From Hamadaea tsunoensis DSM 44101 (GTDB lineage: Bacteria > Actinomycetota > Actinomycetes > Mycobacteriales > Micromonosporaceae), in NCBI RefSeq assembly GCF_000428945.1, contig NZ_AUAX01000023.1, positions 62,001-126,000 of the forward strand: DNA of 64,000 bases, in the 5' to 3' direction. Under the pieces are notes generated by a model. That model was not told the DNA's origin, searched no databases, and saw nothing but the letters and a program-made list of their open reading frames with translations. Below are positions 16,264 to 24,390 of the stretch, piece after piece. Made by a program: the position numbers and the translations under genes. How positions within the stretch are numbered: the first letter of the stretch is position 1; each line of letters begins with the position of its first letter.

Positions 16264-16818
16264 GTGGACGAACCCCTCACCTTCGCCGACATCGCCGCGT
16301 GGGAGTCGTGGCTCGATGAGCACCACGCCACGGCCGACGGCGCCTGGCTGCGCGTACGCAAGAAGAACGCGCGGGTGCCGGCGATCACGGCACCGGAGGC
16401 CGGCGACGCCGCGATGTGTTTCGGGTGGATCGACAGCCACCGCCGCGGCCTGGACGCCGACTACTTCCTCCAGCGCTATTCGCGGCGCAGTCCGAAGGGG
16501 ACGTGGTCCCAGGTCAACGTGGCGCGGGCCGGGGAGCTGATCGCCGCCGGCCGGATGCGTCCCGCCGGGTACGCCGAGATCGAGGCGGCCCGGGCCGACG
16601 GGCGGTGGCAGGCCGCGTACGCCGCCCAGAGCACGGCCGAGGTGCCCGCCGACGTGACGGCCGCCCTCGCGACGGATCCCGAAGCCGCGGCGGCCTTCGC
16701 GAAGCTGGGCAAGACCGAGCGCTACCTTCTCGTCCTACCTGTCCTCAAGGCGGTGGCGCCGAAGACCCGGGCGGCGCGTGTGCGGAAGCTGCTCGACTCC
16801 CTGCGTACCGGGGGATAA
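16264..16818 (+). CDS. YdeI/OmpD-associated family protein
   Basis: A 184-residue soluble protein starting at GTG 16264. The N-terminal YdeI domain has LTFADIAAWESWLDEHHATAD, AMCFGWIDS and the conserved YFLQRYSRRSPKGTWSQVN segment (about residues 75-95). A C-terminal helical domain follows (ALATDPEAAAAFAKLGKTER). This family is linked in enterobacteria to polymyxin/bacteriocin resistance and OmpD, but its biochemical role is unclear. Length matches the family. No operon partner: the next gene, a glycosyltransferase, starts 88 bases downstream with its own site. Confidence 0.9.
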   Translation: MDEPLTFADIAAWESWLDEHHATADGAWLRVRKKNARVPAITAPEAGDAAMCFGWIDSHRRGLDADYFLQRYSRRSPKGTWSQVNVARAGELIAAGRMRPAGYAEIEAARADGRWQAAYAAQSTAEVPADVTAALATDPEAAAAFAKLGKTERYLLVLPVLKAVAPKTRAARVRKLLDSLRTGG

Positions 16819-16906
16819 CCCTACGGTTCTCGGGGGGTTCGGCTCAGGGTCAAGTCGGGGGGCTTCCTGATGGCCCGCGGCCGGTCGCGGCAGAAGACTG
16901 AACCGC

Positions 16907-17695
16907 ATGGCTGATGGCATCAGGTTCAGCGTCGTCATTCCGTGCTACAACGAGGCCGGCTACGTCGCCGACGCGATCCTCTCGTTGCACAAGCAGGACT
17001 TCGACGGCGCGTACGAGATCATCGTGGTCGACAACAACTGCACCGACGACACCGCCGGGATCGCCCGCGACCTGGGCGCCCGGGTCGTGGCCGAGACCGC
17101 GCCGGGCGTCTGCAACGCGCGCCAGGCCGGTACGCTCGCCGCCCGGGGCGAGATCGTGGTGTCCGCCGACGCCGACACGGTGTACGCGCGCGACTGGCTC
17201 AGCCGCATCGACGCCCGGTTCCGCGACGGCGGCCAGGACGACGACGAGATCGTGGCGGTCGTCGGCCCCTGTGTGTACGCGGACGGCCCCCGTTGGGGAA
17301 CGGCGTACGGCAAGGCCCTGTTCGGGGCGGTCAACGGCGTCTACAAGCTCACCGGCCGGGCCGCGTACGCGTCCGCGACCAACATCGCCTTCCGCCGCGA
17401 GCACTGGGACGGCTACGACGTCACCCTGACCCAGGGCGGCGACGAGTTCGACCTGTTGCGCAAGCTGCGCAAGCGCGGGCGGATCGCGTACCTGCACGAC
17501 AACCCGACCTTCACCTCCGGCCGCCGGTTCTCGAAGGGGCTGGCGTACAACATGTTCGTGACCCTGCCCGTGCACTACGTGCTCACCTACACCGTCAACC
17601 GGGTCGCCGGCCGCCGCGTCCTGGGCTCGGCCCCCGCCATCCGCGACAGCCACGGCTCCTTCACCGCCACCCTCGCCGGCCGGGGCGCCGAATGA
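16907..17695 (+). CDS. Family 2 glycosyltransferase
   Basis: A 262-residue inverting glycosyltransferase of the GT-A fold. The N-terminus RFSVVIPCYNEAGYVADAI is the nucleotide-binding start. VVDNNCTDDT and VVSADADTVY supply the DxD-type metal site (DAD near residue 88), and GGDEFDLLRKLRKRGRI is the acceptor-side ED-like motif. A C-terminal hydrophobic stretch (about 215-235, VTLPVHYVLTYTV) may contact the membrane. Its stop overlaps the start of a polysaccharide deacetylase by 4 bases (ATGA), so the two act together, probably on a cell-envelope or exported polysaccharide. The polymer cannot be identified. Confidence 0.9.
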   Translation: MADGIRFSVVIPCYNEAGYVADAILSLHKQDFDGAYEIIVVDNNCTDDTAGIARDLGARVVAETAPGVCNARQAGTLAARGEIVVSADADTVYARDWLSRIDARFRDGGQDDDEIVAVVGPCVYADGPRWGTAYGKALFGAVNGVYKLTGRAAYASATNIAFRREHWDGYDVTLTQGGDEFDLLRKLRKRGRIAYLHDNPTFTSGRRFSKGLAYNMFVTLPVHYVLTYTVNRVAGRRVLGSAPAIRDSHGSFTATLAGRGAE

Positions 17696-18417
17696 CCGCC
17701 GCCCTCGTGGCGCTCGCCGCGCTCGCCCTCCTCGGCGGCGCGGCGTACTTCCTGCTCATGTCGCCCTTCTCGCAGGTCTTCGGCGCATACCCGTACCGGG
17801 CGCGGACCCGTGACCGGGTCGTCGCGCTCACCTTCGACGACGGCCCCAACGAGCCGTACACCTCCGAGATCCTGGATTACCTGGAACAGCAACGGATCCG
17901 CGCCACGTTCTTCCAAGTAGGACGGTGCGTCGAGCGGCACCCCGACACCGCCCGCCGCATCGCCGCCGCCGGCCACACCGTCGGCAACCACTCGCTGACC
18001 CACCGGTTCGACACCTATCTCAAACCCCGCGCGTTCGAGGCCGAGGTCGCGGTCACCCAGGAGATCCTCACCCGCACCATCGGGCGTACGCCGGCCCTCG
18101 CCCGGTCGCCGTGGCTCTGGCGGCGGCCCGGCGTCCTGCGCATGTTCCGCCGCCACGACCTGAACCCGGTGGCCGGCGAGTTCTGCCACGCCCTCGAAGT
18201 CTTCCAGCCCTCGGGTACGCGGCTGGCCCGCCGCGCGGTCGCGAAGACTAAGCCGGGATCGATCCTCATCTTCCACGACGGCTTCGACGGCCACGGCGGC
18301 GACCGGTCCCAGACCGTACGCGCGGTCCGGCTGACCGTCGAGGCGCTGTCCGCCCAGGGCTACCGGTTCGTGACGGTGGACGAGCTGCTCGGCGTACCGG
18401 CGTGGCGCGAAGCCTGA
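17692..18417 (+). CDS. Polysaccharide deacetylase (CE4/NodB domain), membrane-anchored
   Basis: A 241-residue protein: an N-terminal transmembrane anchor (about residues 3-24) and a NodB homology domain. Motif 1 is TFDDGPNEPYTSEIL (catalytic base and metal Asp). Motif 2 is GNHSLTHRF (two metal His). Motif 3 is a diverged LARSPWLWRRPG, and motif 5 is SILIFHDGFDGHGG with the catalytic His. It removes N-acetyl or O-acetyl groups from polymeric sugars at the outer membrane face. The first motifs are intact; motif 3 has S-P-W where R-x-P-[YFW] is usual. Translation is coupled to the preceding glycosyltransferase through ATGA, which fixes the start at 17692. Confidence 0.9.
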   Translation: MTAALVALAALALLGGAAYFLLMSPFSQVFGAYPYRARTRDRVVALTFDDGPNEPYTSEILDYLEQQRIRATFFQVGRCVERHPDTARRIAAAGHTVGNHSLTHRFDTYLKPRAFEAEVAVTQEILTRTIGRTPALARSPWLWRRPGVLRMFRRHDLNPVAGEFCHALEVFQPSGTRLARRAVAKTKPGSILIFHDGFDGHGGDRSQTVRAVRLTVEALSAQGYRFVTVDELLGVPAWREA

Positions 18418-18433
18418 TCATTATCCTGATCAG

Positions 18434-19264
18434 GTGACCGCCTTTTCGAGCGCCGACGGGACCCGGCTCGCGTACCACCGCCACGGGGACACCCCGCCGC
18501 TGGTCCTGCTGCCCGGCGGCCCGATGGTCGGGTCGGCGTACCTCGCCGGGCTGGCCGAACGGCTGCCGTCGGTACGCCTCGACCTGCGCGGGACCGGCGC
18601 GTCCGAGGTGCCGGCCGACCCGACCTCCTACCGCTGCGACCGGCAGGTCGACGACGTCGAGGCCCTGCGGCAGGAGCTCGGTTTGGAGCGGCTCGACCTG
18701 CTCGGCCACTCCGCCGGGGGCACCCTCGCCCTCCTGTACGCCCTGCGCCACCCCGATCGCGTCGCCCGCCTGGTGCTCGCCGCGCCGAGCCCCCGACCGG
18801 TCGGCATCCTCGTCACCGACGACGACCGGCGCGAGGTGGCCCGGCAGCGCGAAGGCGAGCCCTGGTTCGCGGACGCGTACGCCGGCTTCGAAGGGATCTG
18901 GGCCGGCGAGCTGACCGACGAGAACTTCGACCGCATCCAGCCCTTCATGCACGGCCGCTGGGACTCCGCGGCGCGCGCGGCGGTCGAGTGGGAGGACGCG
19001 GCCCGCAACGACGAAGCGGCCGGGACCTACTACGCGCCAGGCTGCTTCGACCCGGCGGAGGTACGCGCGGCCCTGTGCGCGGTGACCGCGCCGGTCCTGC
19101 TGCTCAGCGGCGGCGTCGACCCGGCGCTGCCGCCACACCGCGCCGCCGAGTACGCGGCGCTGTTCCCGAACGCCCGCCACGAGATCCAGCCCGGTGCCGG
19201 GCACACGCCCTGGCGCGACGATCCGGAGTGGACACTGGCCGCCCTCACCGCCTTCCTCGCCTGA
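18434..19264 (+). CDS. Alpha/beta hydrolase, proline iminopeptidase-like
   Basis: A 276-residue hydrolase from GTG 18434. The oxyanion region is VLLPGGPMVG. RLDLRGTGASE matches the proline-iminopeptidase-type DxRGxGxS segment, and the nucleophile elbow is GHSAGG (Ser near residue 96). The cap domain holds WEDAARND. The acid is in GGVDPALPPH and the catalytic His in GAGHTPW. Substrate could be an N-terminal proline peptide or another ester/amide; the fold alone does not decide. It starts 16 bases after the deacetylase stop, so it may be read through. A degenerate 75-bp-family palindrome follows at 19285. Confidence 0.88.
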   Translation: MTAFSSADGTRLAYHRHGDTPPLVLLPGGPMVGSAYLAGLAERLPSVRLDLRGTGASEVPADPTSYRCDRQVDDVEALRQELGLERLDLLGHSAGGTLALLYALRHPDRVARLVLAAPSPRPVGILVTDDDRREVARQREGEPWFADAYAGFEGIWAGELTDENFDRIQPFMHGRWDSAARAAVEWEDAARNDEAAGTYYAPGCFDPAEVRAALCAVTAPVLLLSGGVDPALPPHRAAEYAALFPNARHEIQPGAGHTPWRDDPEWTLAALTAFLA

Positions 19265-19284
19265 CCGGCCCCGCCCCGCCCCAA

Positions 19285-19354
19285 GATCCCGCTTGGATCA
19301 GGGAAATCACCCGAATCTTGGGCCATGATGACGTGGCGATCCCTGATCGATCTT
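19285..19354. repeat. GATCCCGTTTGG palindrome, degenerate copy
   Basis: The left arm (GATCCCGCTTGGATCAGGG, then AATCACCCGAATCTTGGG) is almost identical to the other copies at 35329, 40398 and 58238. The right arm keeps only TCCCTGATC and GATCTT, having lost the CAAACGG block. It follows the alpha/beta hydrolase stop by 20 bases. Confidence 0.75.
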
Positions 19355-19411
19355 CGTGACACGACCGGAAACCGATCTCGATCATGCAGTCAAGATCCCG
19401 AAGACCACGAG

Positions 19412-19521
19412 CCTTGATCATGTCACTCGCATATGTCGAAATTCGGCCGCCGCAACATATATGAGTGACACGATCACGGCCAGGCGACCCACGTCGACAT
19501 ATACGCGCGACATGATCAAGG
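19412..19521. repeat. Long imperfect palindrome with TTGATCATGTC ends
   Basis: Arm 19412-19439 (CCTTGATCATGTCACTCGCA then TATGTCGA) pairs with 19493-19521 at most positions. An alternative inner partner for TGTCACTCGCATATGT lies at 19455-19470 (ACATATATGAGTGACA). The centre is AT-rich relative to the window. Confidence 0.7.
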
Positions 19522-19834
19522 CCGGCACGGCGAACGGCCGACCTACCCAGGGAACTGCCAGGCGTACGCGGACCGCCCGGCCGACCCCCGCCCATAAGGT
19601 CACGCCGGGTCAGCGTCATCCATGCTGGACAGTGGGGGCAAGGCTCAGGCTGGGCCGGCGGCGTCAGATCCGACGCGATCGGTCGCTCCGCCCGGAGGCG
19701 CGTAGGGAATCGGTCCACGACAGCCGACGCTGCCCGTCGCGACCCGATCCGGGCGATCGCCGCAGGGGTCGCACCCACGCATACGGACGAAGAGCGCTCA
19801 AACGATCACCCCGACAGCCGTCCGCCTGGCCCAC

Positions 19835-20015
19835 AAGTCGGACAGTCGCGACAACGGCCGGGTGGGGGTAGACGGTGAGCGGGCGACGGCGAAGGATGCC
19901 TCGCCCCACTCAGGCGGCAGTGGAGGCGCCCCGCGCCGGAACGGTCTCCCGCGTGAGGAGCGGAGGTGAGATCGACGAACCCGGCCAAAGCCATGGAACT
20001 TGAACTGGATCTTCA
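19835..20015 (+). repeat. Dispersed intergenic repeat, copy B
   Basis: Shares with copy C (24250-24390) the block GGAGGCGCCCCGCGCCGGAA, then CGGTCTCCCGCG and GAGGAGCGGAGGTGAGATCG. It shares with copy A the GACAGTCGCGACAA block. It ends 11 bases before the stop codon of the leftward EamA gene, so it forms that transcript's 3' end. Confidence 0.8.
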
Positions 20016-20025
20016 CGAGCGAGCC

Positions 20026-20856
20026 TCAGGTCTGGTGTTCGAGGTCGCCGAAGCGGGCGAGCCCGAGCGCCCCGACCACCGCGAGCACGAAGCCCACGAC
20101 GGCCACGACGCCGAACCCCGAGCGGGTCGTGTCGCCGAAGACCAGCACACCCACCGCCGCCGGGATCGCCGTCTCCACCACGACCACCGCGGCGGTCACC
20201 GCCGTCACCCCCGACTGCTGCAACCCCGCCGCGTAGCAGGCGAACCCCACGATCCCGGCGATCGCCGCGGCGTACGCGGCGGGGTTGGCCAGCAGCGCGG
20301 TCGCGTGCAGATCGGACAGGGCGCGGACCGCGAGCGGCATGACGGCGAAGCCGCAGCCCGCGGCCACACCGAGCAGCGGGCCGCGGAAGCGTTGCGGCGC
20401 ACGGGTCGCGGCCAGACCGGCGATCGCCAGCGCCACCGCGATGCCGAGGAACCACCAGCGCAGCGCGAGACTCACCGACGCCGTCGATTCGGCCCCCGCG
20501 GACAGGCCCAGCACGGCGAGGCCGCCGCACACGGCCGCCACCGCGATCCACTGCCGCCGCTCCAGGCGTACGCCGAGAACGGGAACGGCGATCACGGCGG
20601 TGACCGCGAGGTTGGCCGCGAGCGCCGCCTGGACCAGATAGAGCGGGAGCGTACGCAGCGCGTAGAACTGGCAGGCGAAGCCGAGCAGGTCGAAGCCGAT
20701 GCCGACGAGGAACGGGGTCTGCCGCAGGGCCCGCATGAGCAGCCGGGGGTCGACGTCGCCGCCGTGGCCGGTACGGCGGGCGGCGACGGCCTGCAGGACC
20801 GAGCCGACGCCGTAGCACACCGCCGCGGCCAGCGCTGCCAGCAGCGGGAATATCAT
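20026..20856 (-). CDS. EamA/DMT-type membrane transporter
   Basis: A 276-residue integral membrane protein with about nine to ten hydrophobic helices arranged as two related halves, typical of drug/metabolite transporters. It begins MIFPLLAALAAAVCYGVGSV. A half-repeat is seen in PLYLVQAALAANLAVTAVIAVPVLG and GVTAVTAAVVVVETAIPAAVGVLVFGD (end-of-half EamA signature). The frame stays open to 20937, but the ATG at 20856 starts directly at the first helix. Substrate unknown; relatives export amino acids, nucleosides or drugs. Its message ends in dispersed repeat copy B. Divergent from the sugar dehydrogenase gene. Confidence 0.87.
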   Translation of the reverse strand: MIFPLLAALAAAVCYGVGSVLQAVAARRTGHGGDVDPRLLMRALRQTPFLVGIGFDLLGFACQFYALRTLPLYLVQAALAANLAVTAVIAVPVLGVRLERRQWIAVAAVCGGLAVLGLSAGAESTASVSLALRWWFLGIAVALAIAGLAATRAPQRFRGPLLGVAAGCGFAVMPLAVRALSDLHATALLANPAAYAAAIAGIVGFACYAAGLQQSGVTAVTAAVVVVETAIPAAVGVLVFGDTTRSGFGVVAVVGFVLAVVGALGLARFGDLEHQT

Positions 20857-21036
20857 GCGCGAAGAGTACCGAGGAGCCGGTCTCATCCGAACACGAACAC
20901 GCTCACTCCGGCCTTCGAGGGCGACGGCACCGATCATCCTCCATCGTGCGGGGGCGCCGAACTAGCCTGTCATGCCGCCGATACCTGGATCAACCTCGCG
21001 CGTTGGACCCCAGTAATGATCAGCGGAGGTCCTGTC

Positions 21037-23088
21037 GTGCGTTTCGTCCACCGCGTCCTCGCGGCCGTCTGCCTGACGCTCGCCGCGTCGACCGCGACCT
21101 CCTCCCACGCGGCGGTGAACGGCTACCCGGTCATGGGCGTCGGGTCCGGGCGCTGCCTGGACGTCTACGGCGCGTCCCAGCGCCCCGGCGCGGGGATCAT
21201 CATCTTCACCTGCCACGGCGGCGCCAACCAGGCGTGGACCTACACCGCCCGCGGCGAACTGCGCGTCTACAACGGCACCCGCTGCCTCGACGTCTACCGG
21301 CAGGGCCGTACGCGCGGCGCGGTCGTCGAGAGCTACGCCTGCAACGGCCAGGCCAACCAGCAGTGGCGCTTCACGGCCGCCGGCGAGATCGTCGGCGTGC
21401 AGTCCGGTCTCTGCCTGGACGTGACGGGCGCGCGGACCGCCGACCTGACCCGGGTCGAGCTGTGGACCTGCAACCATCAGACCAACCAGCGCTGGACCAC
21501 CGCGGCGGCCGGCGGCGACAAGCAGCCGCCGAGCGTGCCCGGCAGTCCCCGGGTCGACGGGCTCGCCTGCGACTCCGTCACCTTCGCCTGGAACGCCTCG
21601 GCCGACGACGTGGGCGTCGCCGCGTACGACGTGTTCCACGACGGCCAGCTCATCCGCACCGTCCCGGGCGGCACGCTGTCCACCCGGCTCGACGTCGTCG
21701 CCGGCGCCACCTGGGGGCTTTACGTGGACGCCCGCGACGCCGCCGGCAACGTCTCCCAGTCCAGCACCACCGTGAGCATCACTCCCCCGCCCTGCGCCCC
21801 CGACACCCGGCCACCCACCGCGCCCACCGGGCTCACCGCGACCGCCGACGGCACCTCGGTCGCCCTCACCTGGAACGCCGCGAGCGACGACGTGGGCGTG
21901 CGCGCGTACGACATCCTCCGCGACGACGTCCGCGTCGGCACCAGCACCGGCACCGCGAGCGCGCCGCCGGCCACGTCCTTCTTGGACAGTGGTCTCGACC
22001 CGCACACCATCTACCGGTACGCGATCGTCGCGCGCGACGCCCAGGGCAACAGCTCCGATCCCAGCGCGCCGTGGACGACCACGACCGGCGACGCGTGCAC
22101 CAACCCCGTCTGCGGCGTACGCGTCGTCGCGACCGACACCGACATCCCCTGGGGCCTGGTGGAACTGCCGGACGGCGACCTCCTCTACAGCCGCCGGGAC
22201 GCCCACGACATCGTCCGGCTCGACCCGGTCACCGGCACGAAGACGAGCATCGGGACGGTGCCGAACGTGCGGGGCACCGACGGCGAGGGGGGCCTGCTCG
22301 GCCTCGCGGTCTCCCCGCGGTACGCGACCGACCACTGGCTCTACATCATGCACACGTCCCCGGCGGACAACAGGATCGTGCGGATGCGCCTCACGAACGG
22401 CGTACTCGACGTGGCCTCCGAGCAGGTCCTCGTGAGCGGGATGCTGCGCAACAAGTTCCACAACGGCGGCCGGCTGCGGTTCGGCCCCGACGGCGACCTG
22501 TACGCGACCATCGGCGACGCCCAGAACGGCGACAACGCCCAGAACCTGGGCAACCTCAACGGCAAGGTGCTGCGGATCGACCCGGACGGGAGCGTACCGG
22601 CCGGCAACCCGTTCGGCACCTACGTGTGGAGCTACGGCCACCGCAACCCGCAGGGCATCGCGTTCGACTCGACCGGGCGCCTCTGGGAGCAGGAGTTCGG
22701 CAACTCCGTCATGGACGAGACCAACCTGATCGTCCAGGGCGGGAACTACGGCTGGCCCGCCTGCGAAGGTACGCAGGGCGCGTGCGCCGGCTACCGGCCG
22801 CCGAAGCAGACCTACCCCGTCGCGCAGGGTTCCTGCTCGGGCATCGCCGTCGTGCGTGACGTCCTCTACATCGCCTGCGAGCGCGGCACCCGCCTGTACC
22901 GGGCCGTCATCTCCGGCGACGCGCTGACGGGAGTGCAGGCGTACTTCGTGGGAACCTACGGCCGGCTGCGTACCGTGGAACCGGCGGCGGACGGCGGGCT
23001 GTGGCTCACGACGACCAACCAGGGCGACAAGGACAGCGTGCCGGACAACAGCAACGAGAAGATCCTCCACGTGACCCTGGGCCCGTGA
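21037..23088 (+). CDS. Secreted ricin-lectin / two FN3 / PQQ-type sugar dehydrogenase
   Basis: A 683-residue modular exoenzyme. GTG 21037 follows GGAGGT by 7 bases, preferred over ATG 21016. After a signal peptide (cleavage near residue 26) come a ricin beta-trefoil (about 28-160; GRCLDVYGA...QAW, TRCLDVYRQ...QQW, GLCLDVTGA...QRW) and two fibronectin III modules (about 168-255 and 263-350). The soluble-glucose-dehydrogenase beta-propeller follows (about 360-683) with GEGGLLGLAVSP, HNGGRLRFGPDG, YATIGDAQ, YGHRNPQGIAFD and QGGNYGWP. PQQ-dependent members oxidise aldoses; the quinone and electron acceptor are not shown by the sequence. The lectin and FN3 modules suggest action on insoluble polysaccharide. 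Confidence 0.9.
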   Translation: MRFVHRVLAAVCLTLAASTATSSHAAVNGYPVMGVGSGRCLDVYGASQRPGAGIIIFTCHGGANQAWTYTARGELRVYNGTRCLDVYRQGRTRGAVVESYACNGQANQQWRFTAAGEIVGVQSGLCLDVTGARTADLTRVELWTCNHQTNQRWTTAAAGGDKQPPSVPGSPRVDGLACDSVTFAWNASADDVGVAAYDVFHDGQLIRTVPGGTLSTRLDVVAGATWGLYVDARDAAGNVSQSSTTVSITPPPCAPDTRPPTAPTGLTATADGTSVALTWNAASDDVGVRAYDILRDDVRVGTSTGTASAPPATSFLDSGLDPHTIYRYAIVARDAQGNSSDPSAPWTTTTGDACTNPVCGVRVVATDTDIPWGLVELPDGDLLYSRRDAHDIVRLDPVTGTKTSIGTVPNVRGTDGEGGLLGLAVSPRYATDHWLYIMHTSPADNRIVRMRLTNGVLDVASEQVLVSGMLRNKFHNGGRLRFGPDGDLYATIGDAQNGDNAQNLGNLNGKVLRIDPDGSVPAGNPFGTYVWSYGHRNPQGIAFDSTGRLWEQEFGNSVMDETNLIVQGGNYGWPACEGTQGACAGYRPPKQTYPVAQGSCSGIAVVRDVLYIACERGTRLYRAVISGDALTGVQAYFVGTYGRLRTVEPAADGGLWLTTTNQGDKDSVPDNSNEKILHVTLGP

Positions 23089-23143
23089 GGACGGTGGAGC
23101 AAACGTACAAGACGCGCCGCGGCCGCCCTGGAACGCTGGAGCC

Positions 23144-23539
23144 ATGATGAACGACCCCGTGAACCTGCACGCCGCCCTCGCCTCGTTCGACCAGATCTAC
23201 AGCCCCCGCATCGTCGCGCGGATGAACGACTACGACGTACGCGTCGCGCACACCCTGGGCGAGCACGTCTGGCACGTCCACGAGGACACCGACGAGTTCT
23301 TCCTCGTCCTCGACGGCGAGTTCGACATCGCGCTGAGGGAGAACGGCGCGGAACGCACCGTCGTGCTCCACGCCGGCGACGTCTTCGTGGTACCGAGGGG
23401 AACCGAACACAAGCCGTCGTCGCCCGGCGGCGCGATCCTGATGTTCGAGCCGACCGGCACGGCCACGACCGGTGACCGGTACGAGGGCGAGCTACCCGCC
23501 CACATCGACAGCACCACCGGCCACGACCTCACCCGCTGA
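23144..23539 (+). CDS. Small cupin-domain protein
   Basis: A 131-residue single-domain cupin. Motif 1 is HVWHVHEDTDEFFLVLDGEF, giving the His-x-His and Glu metal ligands, and motif 2 is LHAGDVFVVPRGTEHKP with the last His. This resembles the small stand-alone cupins annotated as mannose-6-phosphate-isomerase-like or dioxygenase-like; the reaction cannot be told from sequence. Two ATG codons are adjacent at 23144 and 23147. It is 55 bases after the sugar dehydrogenase and tail to tail with the GNAT gene, 4 bases apart, so termination of both must occur within coding DNA. Confidence 0.9.
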   Translation: MMNDPVNLHAALASFDQIYSPRIVARMNDYDVRVAHTLGEHVWHVHEDTDEFFLVLDGEFDIALRENGAERTVVLHAGDVFVVPRGTEHKPSSPGGAILMFEPTGTATTGDRYEGELPAHIDSTTGHDLTR

Positions 23540-23543
23540 CCTC

Positions 23544-24011
23544 CTACCCGGCCGTCCGCTCCGCCCAGATCGTCGCCGGCCAGCCTTCGTGACCGCTCGG
23601 CTCACGGAAGATCTCCGCGAAGCCCTGAGCCGCGTAGAACCGGGCCGCCCGGGTGTTGCCGTCGAGGTATTCGAGGCGGACCGGGCGGCTCCCCGCGTAC
23701 CCGATGAGGCTCGTGATGAGGGCGGAGCCGGTGCCTGTGCCCTGGGCCGCGGGCACGACGTAGAGCTTCCAGATGATCGCGACGTCGCCGCGCAGATCGA
23801 TGTTGCCAGTCCCCACGATCTCGTCGCCGCTGCCCGCCACCAGCACGACGGTATTCGCCAGACTCCGCTCGACGGCCTCGGGAGACCACCAGGTGGCCAG
23901 CCCGTGGGCGATGTACTCAGAGCCTGCGAACCCGTACGTCTCCGGCCACGTACGCCGCCCTACCGAGATGATCGCCGGAACGTCGTCGGCCACCGCCACC
24001 CGAATCTTCAC
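23544..24011 (-). CDS. GNAT family N-acetyltransferase
   Basis: A 155-residue acetyltransferase. Visible motifs: IRVAVADDVPAIISVGRRTW at the N-terminus, the acetyl-CoA loop LYVVPAAQGTGTGSALI (Q-x-x-G-x-G/A type, about residues 83-99), and the C-terminal RLEYLDGNTRAARFYAAQGF typical of the family. Acceptor not predictable. The start is uncertain: GTG 24011 or the adjacent GTG 24014. The frame stays open to 24368, but that extension is translated dispersed repeat and has no ribosome site. Confidence 0.85.
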   Translation of the reverse strand: MKIRVAVADDVPAIISVGRRTWPETYGFAGSEYIAHGLATWWSPEAVERSLANTVVLVAGSGDEIVGTGNIDLRGDVAIIWKLYVVPAAQGTGTGSALITSLIGYAGSRPVRLEYLDGNTRAARFYAAQGFAEIFREPSGHEGWPATIWAERTAG

Positions 24012-24390
24012 CACCTCGCCATCGTCGCAGCCCCGTACGACAGCCCTGAGCCAGTGAACACACCGACGCCACGCGATGATCTTCTGATGGAGTTCCGAGT
24101 GAGCGTGTCGGTCTCGTCCGACCAGCAATGGCGACGCGCGCAAGCTCATCAAGGACCTCTTCCACCCCGGCCCTCCCCCACCGACCCACCCCTGGTAATC
24201 CGGGCGAGGGGGGGTATCGCGGGCTGCGGGTCCATCGTGATCGGGGTGAAAGGGTGACTGGGCGACGGTGGAGGAGGCTTCGCCCCACTCACCTGGCAGT
24301 GGAGGCGCCCCGCGCCGGAACGGTCTCCCGCGCGAGGAGCGGAGGTGAGATCGACGGACCCGGGACAAAGGCCTTTAAAAAGATCTTTAC
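24012..24390. other. Gene-free region with dispersed repeat copy C
   Basis: No gene seen. Bases 24012-24240 should hold the GNAT promoter. From 24250 to 24390 lies copy C of the dispersed repeat, ending in the palindromes AAAGGCCTTT and AAAGATCTTT immediately after the stop of the glutamine amidotransferase gene. Confidence 0.75.
24250..24390 (+). repeat. Dispersed intergenic repeat, copy C
   Basis: Nearly identical in its core (24285-24360) to copy B and reverse of copy A. It includes CCACTCACCTGGCAGTGG (a hairpin), GGCGCCCCGCGCC (a hairpin) and GGAGCGGAGGTGAGATCGAC. Like copy B it abuts the 3' end of a leftward gene. Confidence 0.82.

Larger units (their letters stand above)
19265..20025. 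other. Gene-free region with three kinds of repeat
   Basis: I see no gene in these 760 bases. It holds a degenerate copy of the GATCCCGTTTGG palindrome (19285-19354), a long imperfect palindrome (19412-19521) and copy B of the dispersed repeat (19835-20015). The open frames crossing it lack ribosome sites and follow the repeat sequence. Confidence 0.7.

Noticed and set aside
19245-19778. Minus-strand 177-codon frame in the repeat-rich gap
   Set aside because: No recognisable domain, no start signal, crosses two palindromes.
23544-24368. N-terminal extension of the GNAT enzyme (274 codons)
   Set aside because: The extra codons translate the dispersed repeat and have no ribosome site; the acetyltransferase domain starts at 24011.
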